Of a DNA stretch of 64,000 nt, positions 16,918-25,249 are shown piece after piece (the first letter of the stretch is position 1; every line of letters starts with the position of its first letter). This DNA is from Protaetiibacter mangrovi. GTDB taxonomy: Bacteria; Actinomycetota; Actinomycetes; Actinomycetales; Microbacteriaceae. Position numbers and translations under genes: made by a program. The notes beneath the pieces are model-generated. The model was not told where the DNA came from. It worked only from the letters and a program-made list of their open reading frames with translations, and made no database searches. Where the stretch lies: positions 402,306 through 466,305 of the forward strand of contig NZ_JANTHX010000007.1 of assembly GCF_024752305.1 (NCBI RefSeq). Direction: 5' to 3'.

Positions 16918-18345
16918 TCACGACCTCGGGGTGATGATGAGCGAGCGCAGCTCGGTCATGTGCTCGATGGCGTAGCGGATGCCCTCGCGCCCCATGCCGG
17001 AGTCCTTGACCCCGCCGTACGGCATGTGGTCGATCCGGTAGGTGGGCACGTCGCCGATGACGACACCGCCGACCTCGAGGTCGTCGAACGCCTCCCAGAG
17101 GGTCGCGAGGTCCGAGGTGAAGACGCCGGCCTGCAGGCCGTAGTCGCTCGCGTTGACGCGGGCGATCGCCTCCGACAGCTCGTCGAAGGGCTCCACCACC
17201 ACCACAGGCGCGAAGGCCTCCTCGCGGGCGAGGCGGACGCCGCCGGGGACGCCGGTGAGCACGGTCGGGCGGACGTACGCGCCGTCGCGGGTCCCCCCGG
17301 TGAGCAGCCGCGCCCCGGCGGCGACCGCCTCGTCGACGAGTTCGAGGGTGCGGGCCGCCGCCGCGTCGGAGATCATCGGGCCGAGGTCCACGCCCTGCTC
17401 GAGCGGGGGTCCCACCCGGAGCGCCTCGGCGCCCTCGACCAGGCGGCGCTGCAACTCGTCCGCGAGCGAGCGATGCGCGAAGACCCGCTGGACGCTGATG
17501 CAGATCTGCCCGGCGTACTTGAACGATCCGACGAGGAGGCGCGGTACCACGAGGTCGAGATCGGCGTCGGCCGCGACGATCACGGCGCCGTCGCCGCCGA
17601 GCTCCAGCACCACGTTCTTGGAGCCGGCGCGCGCGCGCATGTCCCACCCGACGCGTGCCGAGCCCGTGAACGACAGCAGCTTGAACCGGGGATCGGTGAC
17701 GAGAGAATCGCCGACCTCGATGTCCATCGGCAGCACGCTCACCGCCCCCTCGGGCAGACCCGCCTCGTCGATGAGACGCGCGAGGTGCAGCAGCGTGAGG
17801 GCGACGCGCGAGTCCGGCTTCAGCACGATGGTGTCGCCGGATGCGATGGCCGGCGCGAGCTTGTGCGCGGCGAGGCTGAGCGGCACGTTGAACGGGCTGA
17901 TGCCGGCGACCGGCCCGAGCGGCACGCGCCGGGTGATCGCGAACTTGCCGCGCGAGCTCGCGATCAGATCCAGGGGCACGAGCTCCCCGCGGATGCGCTC
18001 CGCCTCTTCCGCGGCGTGCCGGAAGAGGAAGGAGGTGCGGTCGACCTCGACGAGCGCGTCGGCGAGCGGCTTGCCCGCCTCCCGCGCGAGGGAGGTGCCG
18101 AGCTCCTCGCGCTCGCGCGCGATCCCCTCCGCGATGCGACGCAGGGCGGCGCTGCGCTCGAAGGACGCGAGCCGACGGGTGCTCTCGAACGCGGTCACCG
18201 CGGCCGCGGTGGCGCGCTCGAGCTGCTCGGCGGTGGCTCGGAAGGTCCGCCCGATCTCCTCGCCCGTGCCGGGGGCGATGGAGATCAGCTCGAGCGGCGA
18301 CTCCTCCCACCGACCCGCGACGTAGATCGGCTGGCTGTCGCTCAC
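16918..18345 (-). CDS. NAD(P)-dependent aldehyde dehydrogenase
   Basis: Oxidises an aldehyde to a carboxylic acid. It is 475 aa with Asn153 (SPFNVPL), Lys176 (LKPDS), Glu248 in VLELGGD, catalytic Cys282 in GQICISVQRV, and C-terminal PYGGVKDSG. It resembles the lactaldehyde/glyceraldehyde-3-phosphate non-phosphorylating branch rather than benzaldehyde dehydrogenases, but I cannot assign a substrate. GTG start 18345 overlaps the ThDP-enzyme stop (GTGA). It could take the aldehyde made by the ThDP enzyme (decarboxylation) or by the thiolase-fold aldolase (retro-aldol). Confidence 0.93.
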   Translation of the reverse strand: MSDSQPIYVAGRWEESPLELISIAPGTGEEIGRTFRATAEQLERATAAAVTAFESTRRLASFERSAALRRIAEGIAREREELGTSLAREAGKPLADALVEVDRTSFLFRHAAEEAERIRGELVPLDLIASSRGKFAITRRVPLGPVAGISPFNVPLSLAAHKLAPAIASGDTIVLKPDSRVALTLLHLARLIDEAGLPEGAVSVLPMDIEVGDSLVTDPRFKLLSFTGSARVGWDMRARAGSKNVVLELGGDGAVIVAADADLDLVVPRLLVGSFKYAGQICISVQRVFAHRSLADELQRRLVEGAEALRVGPPLEQGVDLGPMISDAAAARTLELVDEAVAAGARLLTGGTRDGAYVRPTVLTGVPGGVRLAREEAFAPVVVVEPFDELSEAIARVNASDYGLQAGVFTSDLATLWEAFDDLEVGGVVIGDVPTYRIDHMPYGGVKDSGMGREGIRYAIEHMTELRSLIITPRS

Positions 18346-20111
18346 GGCGTCTCCAGCTGCCCCTGTGCGCCGTAGCCCGCATACCAGTTGTCGGGGTACG
18401 CGCGGTCGAGTCCGGTGGTGAAGTAGGTCGGCACGTCGGGGTCGGTGTCGACGTCGATCACGTACGGCCGGCCGGAGGCGATGCCGCGGTCGAGTGCCGC
18501 CGCCAGATCCGACGCCTTCTCGACCCGCTCGCCGTCGGCGCCGAAGGCGCGGGCCAGCGCCACGAAGTCGGGGTTGTAGGGCTCGCCGTCGGGCGTGCGG
18601 AAGAAGATCCACGGGTGGTTGCGGCCGAACGCCCGCCCCGCGCCCTTCTTCTCGATGCCGAGCTCCTTGTTGTTGATGATGACCCAGACCGTGGGCAGGC
18701 CGTACTCGATCGCCGTCGCGAGCACCTGCGGACCCATGAGGAACGCGCCGTCGCCGGTGAGGGCGATGGGCACGAGACCCGGCTTGGCGACCGCGGCGCC
18801 CGGGGCACCCTCGCTCGCCCAGCCCATCTCGGCCATGCCCGAGCTGATGTGCCAACTGCCGGGTCGGGTGATCTGCAGATACGGCTCCGCGTACTGGTCG
18901 ATGTCGCCGATGTCGACGAACAGGTGGGTGTTCTCGTGGCGCTTGAGCGCCTCGCCCACCTCGTGGCTGAGGCGCCCGGGGTGGATCCGGTCGAAGTCGC
19001 CCGTGATCACCCGCTCGACCTCGCCCGCCCAGGTCTGCTTGAACTCGGCGACCTGCTGCCGCCATCCGTCGATCGCGAGCGCCTCCCCGCCGAGTGCCGC
19101 ACCGAGGTCGGTGAGGAAGCCGCCGGCGTCGGCCTGGAGCCCCAGGGTGACGTCGTAGTTGCGGCCGATCTCCTCGATGGCGAGGTCGACCTGGATGATC
19201 TTGGTCTCCTCGGTGTCGTAGATCGCGCCCTTGCGCCAGTTGCCGGCGTTGTTGTCGCTGAACCGCGCACCGAGGGCGACGATGAGGTCGGCGCCGCGAG
19301 TGGCATCCGCCGCGGCCCAGGTGCCGGAGCGTCCGACGGGGCCGACCGCGAGCTCGTGGGTCTCGTCGAGCATGCCCTTCGCGGGGACGGTCGTCGCGAC
19401 GGGCACCCGGTAGGTCTCGGTGAACGCGGCGAGCGCATCCGCGCCGCCCTTCGAGCGCACCAGCCCGCCGCCCGCGAGGATCACCGGGCGCTTCGCCGCG
19501 CGCACCAGCGCGGCCGCCTCGTCGAGCGCCGCGGCGTCGACGCGCGACCCGGTGCGCACCTCGCGCGACGAGGGCGGGATGATCGCGCCCTCGACGACGC
19601 TGTTCTGGATGTCGGTGGGCAGCTGCACGAACACGGGTCCGGGTCGCCCGCTGACCGCCAGCTTGTAGGCCTGGTTGAGCGTGTCGATCACCGTGTCGGG
19701 GCGGATGACCATCCAGGCGCCCTTGGTGAGCGGGCGCATCACGCTCACCGCGTCCTCGTGGCCGTGGTAGTACATCTCCTGCATGCCGGCCTTGCCCATG
19801 AAGTGGGTCGCCGTGCCGCCCGCGATGACGAGCAGCGGAACGGAGTCGTGCATGGCGCTCGCGACGCCGCCGACGGCGTTCATGAGGCCTGGGCCCTTGG
19901 TGACGATGACCGGGGCGATGCGACCGGTCTCGCGGAAGTAGATGTCGGCCTGGTGCACGGCGTGCGACTCGTGCTTGGCCTGGATCCCCTTGATCTCGGG
20001 GTGGTCGATCAGGCCGTCCATGATGGGCCAGATCGCACCGCCTGCGTATCCGAAATAGTGGGTGATCCCCGCGGCGGCGAACCAGTCCGCGAGCGCATCG
20101 ACTACGCGCAT
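18342..20111 (-). CDS. ThDP-dependent enzyme, acetolactate synthase-like
   Basis: Thiamine-diphosphate enzyme of 589 aa with three domains: Pyr (about 1-175), central (about 195-330) and PP (about 390-560). Catalytic Glu48 is in KHESHA, and the cofactor motif runs from GDGAFLMG to IINNKE. FGYAGGAIWPIMDGL and ALGARFSDNNAGN resemble acetolactate synthase large subunits, but there is no regulatory-subunit gene and the neighbours are catabolic. Decarboxylation of a 2-oxo acid, carboligation, or 2-hydroxyacyl-CoA lyase-type cleavage are all possible. A strong AAAGGAGG precedes the ATG at 20111. It is first in the operon that ends with the MFS gene. Confidence 0.9.
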   Translation of the reverse strand: MRVVDALADWFAAAGITHYFGYAGGAIWPIMDGLIDHPEIKGIQAKHESHAVHQADIYFRETGRIAPVIVTKGPGLMNAVGGVASAMHDSVPLLVIAGGTATHFMGKAGMQEMYYHGHEDAVSVMRPLTKGAWMVIRPDTVIDTLNQAYKLAVSGRPGPVFVQLPTDIQNSVVEGAIIPPSSREVRTGSRVDAAALDEAAALVRAAKRPVILAGGGLVRSKGGADALAAFTETYRVPVATTVPAKGMLDETHELAVGPVGRSGTWAAADATRGADLIVALGARFSDNNAGNWRKGAIYDTEETKIIQVDLAIEEIGRNYDVTLGLQADAGGFLTDLGAALGGEALAIDGWRQQVAEFKQTWAGEVERVITGDFDRIHPGRLSHEVGEALKRHENTHLFVDIGDIDQYAEPYLQITRPGSWHISSGMAEMGWASEGAPGAAVAKPGLVPIALTGDGAFLMGPQVLATAIEYGLPTVWVIINNKELGIEKKGAGRAFGRNHPWIFFRTPDGEPYNPDFVALARAFGADGERVEKASDLAAALDRGIASGRPYVIDVDTDPDVPTYFTTGLDRAYPDNWYAGYGAQGQLETP

Positions 20112-20149
20112 TCTCCGAGCCTCCTTTGGCCGAGTTCCTGTCGCCATCG

Positions 20150-20173
20150 TTGCAGCAACAAAAGTTGCTGTCA
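20150..20173. promoter_or_regulatory. Inverted repeat upstream of the ThDP operon
   Basis: CAGCAAC (20153-20159), four A residues, then GTTGCTG (20164-20170) form a perfect 7-bp dyad within TTGCAGCAACAAAAGTTGCTGTCA. It lies 40-60 bp upstream of the ThDP-enzyme start, in the 236-bp divergent region with the ABC operon at 20348. It resembles the site at 8642-8664 near the RpiR gene, so RpiR control is a reasonable guess. Confidence 0.45.
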
Positions 20174-20251
20174 ATACGGCTCGCGACAAGAACGGCTCGA
20201 CATCCCCCGATTGGCGAGCGTCGAGGCGTGCAACAACCGTGTCACCCACCA

Positions 20252-20280
20252 TTGACACCTCGAACAACTTGTGCTTGTGT
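20252..20280 (+). promoter_or_regulatory. Putative promoter of the 20348-27192 operon
   Basis: TTGACA (20252-20257), a 17-bp spacer and a weak -10 TTGTGT (20275-20280), about 68 bp upstream of the binding-protein start. The -35 matches consensus but the -10 is poor, so this is tentative. Confidence 0.3.
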
Positions 20281-20347
20281 GCAGGCAGCCGCGGGGCTCC
20301 CCCATCCACCACCCGCAGCACCCTCGCGGTCCGACAAGGAGGTCGAC

Positions 20348-21511
20348 ATGCAGGCAATCCATTCATCCACGTCATCCACCCCTCGGGTCCGTCGAAAGCG
20401 ACTCAGGGTCGCGGCGATCGCGACCGTCGGGGTGGTGGCAGCGGCGCTCGCCGGTTGCAGCACCACCGGCGACGGCGGCGACGGCGGCGGCTCTTCCGGC
20501 GGGTCGGCGCTCAGCACCTACGACAAGTTCGCCGCGATGAGCGGGCAGGAACGACACGACGCGCTCGTCGCCGCCGCGCAGGAGGAGGGCGTCGTGGTCT
20601 TCTACTCGACGGCACCCGGCTGGCAGCCCGTGCTCGACGCGTTCAGCGACGCCTACGACATCGACGTCGAGGTCTTCAACGGACGCTCCGAGACGATCCT
20701 GCAGCGCGTCGTGCAGGAGTACCAGGCGGGCCTCAACGCCGTCGACGTCTTCGAGGACGAGAACGCCGCGCTGCTGTCCAAGGAGGACGGCATCACCGCC
20801 CCCTACGTGAACGACGAGCTCACCTCGCAGATCCCCACCTTCAGCACCGACAACGACATGGTGCCGTTCCGGCTCTCCGTGCCGGTCGTCGCCTGGAACA
20901 CCGACCTGGTGTCGGATGACGAGGTCCCCGACACGATCGAGGGCCTCGCCGATCCGCAGTGGAAGGGCAAACTGACGATGGATGCCGGCGCATGGACCTG
21001 GTACATGGCGATCCACGACTACCTCGCCGACAAGGGCTGGGACGACGACCGCATCCAGGAGTTCTTCGAGACCCTGGTGTCGTACTCGAGCCCGCAGGCC
21101 TCGTCCATCGCGATGACCGAGTTGCTCTCGGCGGGCGAATACGCGGCAGGCACCTCGGTGCTGACGCAGGTGATCGACCGCACCGCGGCGAAGGGCGCCC
21201 CGATCGCCTGGCGCACCGCGGACGGCGACTACGTCAAGCCGCTCGTGGTGCAGCCCGAGGGCGGCGTGCTCATGGCCAACGCGCCGCACCCCGCCGCGGC
21301 GCTGCTGCTGGTCGACTTCATCCTCTCCGATGGCGCGCAGGTCCTGCACGACAACAAGACCTTCATCAACACCGCCATCCCGATCGAGGGCGGCCCGCTC
21401 ACCGGCGTCGCCGAGGACGACTTCATCTACCTCGACACCAACGCGCTCATGGATGAGGCCACCCGCTCGAAGTGGTCGGACGCGTACGACGCGCTGATCC
21501 GGGGGCAGTGA
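20348..21511 (+). CDS. ABC substrate-binding lipoprotein, AfuA/FbpA-like
   Basis: Solute receptor of 387 aa. A long basic N-terminus leads to the hydrophobic VAAIATVGVVAAALAGC with lipidated Cys37 and a Gly/Ser linker. The mature domain (EEGVVVFYSTAPGWQPVLDAF and on) is the iron(III)/spermidine/putrescine-type class. The iron-coordinating Tyr pair of FbpA is not clearly present, so the ligand may be an organic acid rather than Fe3+. The start is fixed by AAGGAGG five bases upstream of ATG 20348. It is first gene of the operon ending at 27192 and divergent from the ThDP operon. Confidence 0.9.
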   Translation: MQAIHSSTSSTPRVRRKRLRVAAIATVGVVAAALAGCSTTGDGGDGGGSSGGSALSTYDKFAAMSGQERHDALVAAAQEEGVVVFYSTAPGWQPVLDAFSDAYDIDVEVFNGRSETILQRVVQEYQAGLNAVDVFEDENAALLSKEDGITAPYVNDELTSQIPTFSTDNDMVPFRLSVPVVAWNTDLVSDDEVPDTIEGLADPQWKGKLTMDAGAWTWYMAIHDYLADKGWDDDRIQEFFETLVSYSSPQASSIAMTELLSAGEYAAGTSVLTQVIDRTAAKGAPIAWRTADGDYVKPLVVQPEGGVLMANAPHPAAALLLVDFILSDGAQVLHDNKTFINTAIPIEGGPLTGVAEDDFIYLDTNALMDEATRSKWSDAYDALIRGQ

Positions 21512-21591
21512 CCCACCGCGGCGCCGGGACGGCCCACCCGGTCCCGGCGCCGCACCCGTCATCCGAGCCGACCCCGTCCTGAGAGCGAGTC

Positions 21592-23313
21592 ATGCTGCAG
21601 CAGCGATACACCGAGGAGCGTTCCGCGGGCCAGCTGGTCCGCCGCGTCCTGTCCCCGAAGAACGTGATCGTCTTCCTGGCGATCCTCATCATCGGCTACC
21701 TCGTCCTGACGCCGGCGATCTACCTGTTCATCGCCACCTTCTTCTCGGGCGGCGCCTTCACCCTCGACGCGTTCCGTCGGGCCTACGGCACCTCCGGGCT
21801 CGACTCGATGGTGCTGAGCTCCATCGTCTTCACGGTCGGCGCCACGGTTCTCGCCCTCGCGCTCGGCACCGCGCTGGCCTACATCACGGTGCGCACGAAC
21901 GTGCCGTTCCGCTCGCTCATCGTCGCGACCTCGCTCGTGCCGCTCATCGTGCCCGGTCTGCTCTACACGATCGCCTGGGTGATGGTCGCGAGCCCCAACG
22001 TCGGCATCGCCAACCAGATCGGGAACGCCCTGACGGGCGGGCCCTGGTTCGACATCTTCTCCATGCCGGGGATGATCTGGGTCGAGGGCACCCACAACGT
22101 GCCGCTCGTCTACCTCTTCATGTTCGTCGCGTTCCGGGCGATGGACCCGTCGCTCGAGGAGTCGGCGCTCGTCAACGGCGCCACCCGGGCCACCATGCTC
22201 CGCCGCATCACCATCCCGCTCATGCGCCCAGCGCTCGCCGCGGCGGCCCTCGTGGTGGGCGTCAAGACCCTCGGTTCGTTCGAGGTCCCGACCCTGCTCG
22301 GCGTCCCCGGCGGCATCTTCGTCTTCGTCTCGCGGATCTACTACGTCATGTCCGACTTCCCCTACGACACCGCCGCCGCCGGCGCGCTCTCGATCGGTCT
22401 GGTCGTGCTCGCGATCCTCGGCACCTGGGCCCTCAACCGGATGCAGGGCGACGGCAAGCAGTACGCGACCGTGACCGGCAAGGGCTTCCGCCCGGCCGCG
22501 CTCGACCTCGGACGGTGGAAGTGGCCGGTGGCCATCGGGGTGCTCGTCTACTTCCTGGTGACGACGGCGCTCCCGCTGTTCGTGATGGCCTACAACTCGC
22601 TGCTCCCGCACTTCCAGGCGATCAGCATCCGCGCGATGTCCGAGTTCACCCTGCAGAACTACGTGGACCTGTTCGAGAACCCGATCTTCGCGCGGTCCGT
22701 CGGCAACTCCCTGCTCCTCGCCGTCGGTACGGCCACCGCGATCATGGTGCTCACCGCGGTCGCGGCCTGGGTGGTCGTCCGCGGCCGTCGGCGATCCCGC
22801 AAGCTGGTCGACCAGCTCACCTTCATCCCGATGGTGTTCCCGGGCCTCGTCATCGGTCTCGCCGTCTCGTTCGTGTACCTGCGCAACCCGCTGCCCATCG
22901 CGGTGTACGGCACCCTCCTCATCCTGCTGATCGCCTACATGACGAACTTCCTGCCCTACGGCATGCGGTACGCGATGTCGTCGCTGCAGCAGATCTCCGC
23001 CGAACTCGAGGAGTCGTCCGCCGTCGCCGGCGCGAGCTGGTGGCAGACCTGGACCCGGATCGTGCTGCCGCTCATGTTCCCGGGACTGATGGCGGGCTGG
23101 ATCTACCTGCTCATCGTGGCCGTCCGCGAGCTGGGGTCGTCGATCCTGCTCTACAGCCCCGGCAACGAGGTGATCGCGGTGCTCATCTTCCAGATGTACG
23201 AGGAGGGCGAGCTCGTCGACATCTCGGCGCTGGGCGTCGTGCTCGTCGTCTTCCTGTCCCTCATCGTCGCGCTCGTGCACAAGTTCGGCTCGCGCGTCGG
23301 CATCCGCCTGTGA
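21592..23313 (+). CDS. ABC transporter permease, two fused FbpB-type domains
   Basis: Membrane channel of 573 aa, two permease units fused in tandem with about 12 helices. Each half carries an EAA loop: LEESALVNGATRATMLRRITIPLMRPAL (about residues 185-212) and LEESSAVAGASWWQTWTRIVLPLMFPGL (about 475-502). Such fused permeases are usual in iron(III)- and 2-aminoethylphosphonate-type importers. It lies 80 bp after the binding-protein gene and 35 bp before the ATPase gene, within one operon. Confidence 0.92.
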   Translation: MLQQRYTEERSAGQLVRRVLSPKNVIVFLAILIIGYLVLTPAIYLFIATFFSGGAFTLDAFRRAYGTSGLDSMVLSSIVFTVGATVLALALGTALAYITVRTNVPFRSLIVATSLVPLIVPGLLYTIAWVMVASPNVGIANQIGNALTGGPWFDIFSMPGMIWVEGTHNVPLVYLFMFVAFRAMDPSLEESALVNGATRATMLRRITIPLMRPALAAAALVVGVKTLGSFEVPTLLGVPGGIFVFVSRIYYVMSDFPYDTAAAGALSIGLVVLAILGTWALNRMQGDGKQYATVTGKGFRPAALDLGRWKWPVAIGVLVYFLVTTALPLFVMAYNSLLPHFQAISIRAMSEFTLQNYVDLFENPIFARSVGNSLLLAVGTATAIMVLTAVAAWVVVRGRRRSRKLVDQLTFIPMVFPGLVIGLAVSFVYLRNPLPIAVYGTLLILLIAYMTNFLPYGMRYAMSSLQQISAELEESSAVAGASWWQTWTRIVLPLMFPGLMAGWIYLLIVAVRELGSSILLYSPGNEVIAVLIFQMYEEGELVDISALGVVLVVFLSLIVALVHKFGSRVGIRL

Positions 23314-23348
23314 CCCGCTCCCCCGACCTCACCTGGAAAGGCTGATAC

Positions 23349-24503
23349 GTGCTCCGCATCGACAACCTCCGGAAGACGTTCGACGTCCCCAGCGACCAGC
23401 GCGGCCGTGGACGCGCCACGGCGTCCGCGCAGCTCGCGGCGATCGACGACGTGTCCCTCGAGATCCACGAGGGGGAGATGTTCACCTTCCTCGGCCCCTC
23501 GGGCTGCGGGAAGACCACGACGCTGCGCTCCATCGCCGGACTCGAGCGTCCCGACTCCGGCGAGATCCGCCTCTCGGAGCGCGTCCTCTTCTCCCGGGGT
23601 CGCGGCCGCGACCGGGAGGTGCCCGTCAACCGGCGGGGCCTCGGCATGGTGTTCCAGTCGTACGCCATCTGGCCCCACCTGTCGGTTTTCGACAACGTGG
23701 CTTTCCCCCTCCAGGTGATGCCGCGGAGGGATCGCCCCAAGAAGAAGGTGATCGAGGAACGCGTGATGCGGGTGCTCGCCACCATGGAGCTGGACGCCTT
23801 CGCCGGCCGCTCGGCCACCAAGCTCTCCGGCGGCCAGCAGCAGCGGCTCGCCCTCGCCCGGGCGCTCGTGACGGAGCCGCCGCTGCTCCTGCTCGACGAG
23901 CCGCTGTCGAACCTCGACGCGAAGCTGCGCGAGTCGCTGCGCTTCGAGCTGAAGAGGTTGCAGCACGAGATCGGCATCACGAGCATCTACGTCACCCACG
24001 ATCAGGTCGAGGCGCTCGCGCTCTCGTCGCGGATCGCGGTCATGTCGAAGGGCCAGGTCGCCCAGGTCGGTGCTCCCCGCGACATCTACACGCACCCCGA
24101 GTCGAAGTTCGTGGCCGAGTTCATCGGCAACTCCAACTTCCTCCCGGCGACCGCCGTCGAGTCCGGCAACGGCACGGCGATCGTCGAGACCCCGCAGGGT
24201 CGGCTCGAGGTGGCGGTCGACCGACCGCTCGACGCGACGGCGTCGTACCTCATCGGCATCCGCCCGGAGTCGGTCGAGGTGCTCGCGGCGGAGACCGCCC
24301 CCGCCGCCGGCAACGGCTTCTCGGGCACGGTCGCCGCGCGGAGCTACCTCGGCGAGGCGGTCGACCACATCGTCGACATCGGAGGCTACGAGATGCGGGC
24401 CCGGGTGAACCCGTCCGTCTCGTTCCCGGCGGGAACCGCGGTGCGCCTGCGCATCGACCCGGCGACGATCTCCCTCATCCCGACCGAGGGGGCGAGCCGA
24501 TGA
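23349..24503 (+). CDS. ABC transporter ATP-binding protein, PotA/FbpC-like
   Basis: ATPase of 384 aa, started at GTG 23349. Walker A is GPSGCGKTT, the Q-loop region VFQSYAIWPHLSV, signature LSGGQQQR, Walker B LLLLDEPLSNLD and switch VTHDQ. The C-terminal third (about 260-384) is a TOBE-type regulatory domain with IGIRPESVEVL. The insertion after the first strand (PSDQRGRGRATASAQ) is unusual but minor. It overlaps the following hydrolase gene by ATGA, so transport and the two downstream enzymes are coordinately expressed. Confidence 0.93.
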   Translation: MLRIDNLRKTFDVPSDQRGRGRATASAQLAAIDDVSLEIHEGEMFTFLGPSGCGKTTTLRSIAGLERPDSGEIRLSERVLFSRGRGRDREVPVNRRGLGMVFQSYAIWPHLSVFDNVAFPLQVMPRRDRPKKKVIEERVMRVLATMELDAFAGRSATKLSGGQQQRLALARALVTEPPLLLLDEPLSNLDAKLRESLRFELKRLQHEIGITSIYVTHDQVEALALSSRIAVMSKGQVAQVGAPRDIYTHPESKFVAEFIGNSNFLPATAVESGNGTAIVETPQGRLEVAVDRPLDATASYLIGIRPESVEVLAAETAPAAGNGFSGTVAARSYLGEAVDHIVDIGGYEMRARVNPSVSFPAGTAVRLRIDPATISLIPTEGASR

Positions 24504-25249
24504 TCGACGACATCGTCGCGACGCGCGTCGAGTTCCCCGGCTGGCGCGGGGACGAGATCCCCGGCTACCTCGCCCGGCCGAGCGGTGACGGGTCGTATCC
24601 GATCGTCGTCGTGCTGCACCATCGCGACGGATGGGATCGCGAGTCGAAGGAGATCGCCCGACGCTTCGCGACCGAGGGCTACGCGTGCATCCTGCCCCAC
24701 CTGCACCACCGCTCGGCGCCCGGCGAGGCGCCCGAGGTGGCGGCGAAGATCTCGTGGGATGCGGGAGGCGTCCCCATGGAGCAGCTCATCGGCGACGTCG
24801 AGGGGGCGCTCGCCTACCTCGGCGCGCAACCGTTCGCGGCGGCGAAGCGCGGCATCATCGGCTACTGCTCGGGCGGACGGCAGTCGTTCCTCGCCTCGAC
24901 CCGCATTCCGTTCGACGCGACCGTGGTCTGCTACGGGCCCAAGATCGACACGCCCCCCGCGGACCTCACCGACGCCAATCCGGTGTCGCCCCTGTCGCTC
25001 GCCGGCGACCTCGTCGGCCCCGTCCTCGGCCTCTTCGGCGACGACGACCGCAATCCCACCCCGGAGGCCGTCGGCGCCGTCGACGCCGAACTCACGCGCC
25101 TCGGCAAGGAGCACCGCTTCGTGAGCTACCCCGGCGCCGGGCACGCCTTCTTCGCCGTCAACCTGCCCGCCTACCGCTGGGAGGCCGCCATGGCGGGCTG
25201 GGCCGAAGTCGACGGATGGTTCGACCGCCTGCTGCGGGACCCGCGATGA
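24500..25249 (+). CDS. Dienelactone hydrolase-family protein
   Basis: Alpha/beta hydrolase of 249 aa with a Cys nucleophile. The triad is Cys123 (GYCSGGRQ), an Asp in LFGDDDR (about 181-183) and His215 (GAGHAFF). Dienelactone hydrolases open lactone rings formed in chlorocatechol and related muconate routes, though many paralogs act on other esters or lactones. Overlaps on both sides (ATGA) tie it to the importer and the flavin reductase, which suggests that the imported compound, or a product of its reduction, carries a lactone or ester. Confidence 0.88.
   Translation: MIDDIVATRVEFPGWRGDEIPGYLARPSGDGSYPIVVVLHHRDGWDRESKEIARRFATEGYACILPHLHHRSAPGEAPEVAAKISWDAGGVPMEQLIGDVEGALAYLGAQPFAAAKRGIIGYCSGGRQSFLASTRIPFDATVVCYGPKIDTPPADLTDANPVSPLSLAGDLVGPVLGLFGDDDRNPTPEAVGAVDAELTRLGKEHRFVSYPGAGHAFFAVNLPAYRWEAAMAGWAEVDGWFDRLLRDPR

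Noticed and set aside
18342-20111. Calling the ThDP enzyme a biosynthetic acetolactate synthase (ilvB)
   Set aside because: No regulatory small subunit or ketol-acid reductoisomerase gene is nearby, and the operon is catabolic. Only the family call is justified.
20348-21511. Assigning the SBP operon at 20348 as a dedicated iron(III) importer
   Set aside because: The class resemblance alone is insufficient. The Fe-binding Tyr pair is not evident and the operon partners are a hydrolase and an enoate reductase.
21559-23280. Minus-strand frame of 573 aa opposite the fused permease
   Set aside because: Charged His/Glu/Asp/Arg-rich composition is typical of the complement of a membrane-protein gene. 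The plus strand shows helices and EAA loops.
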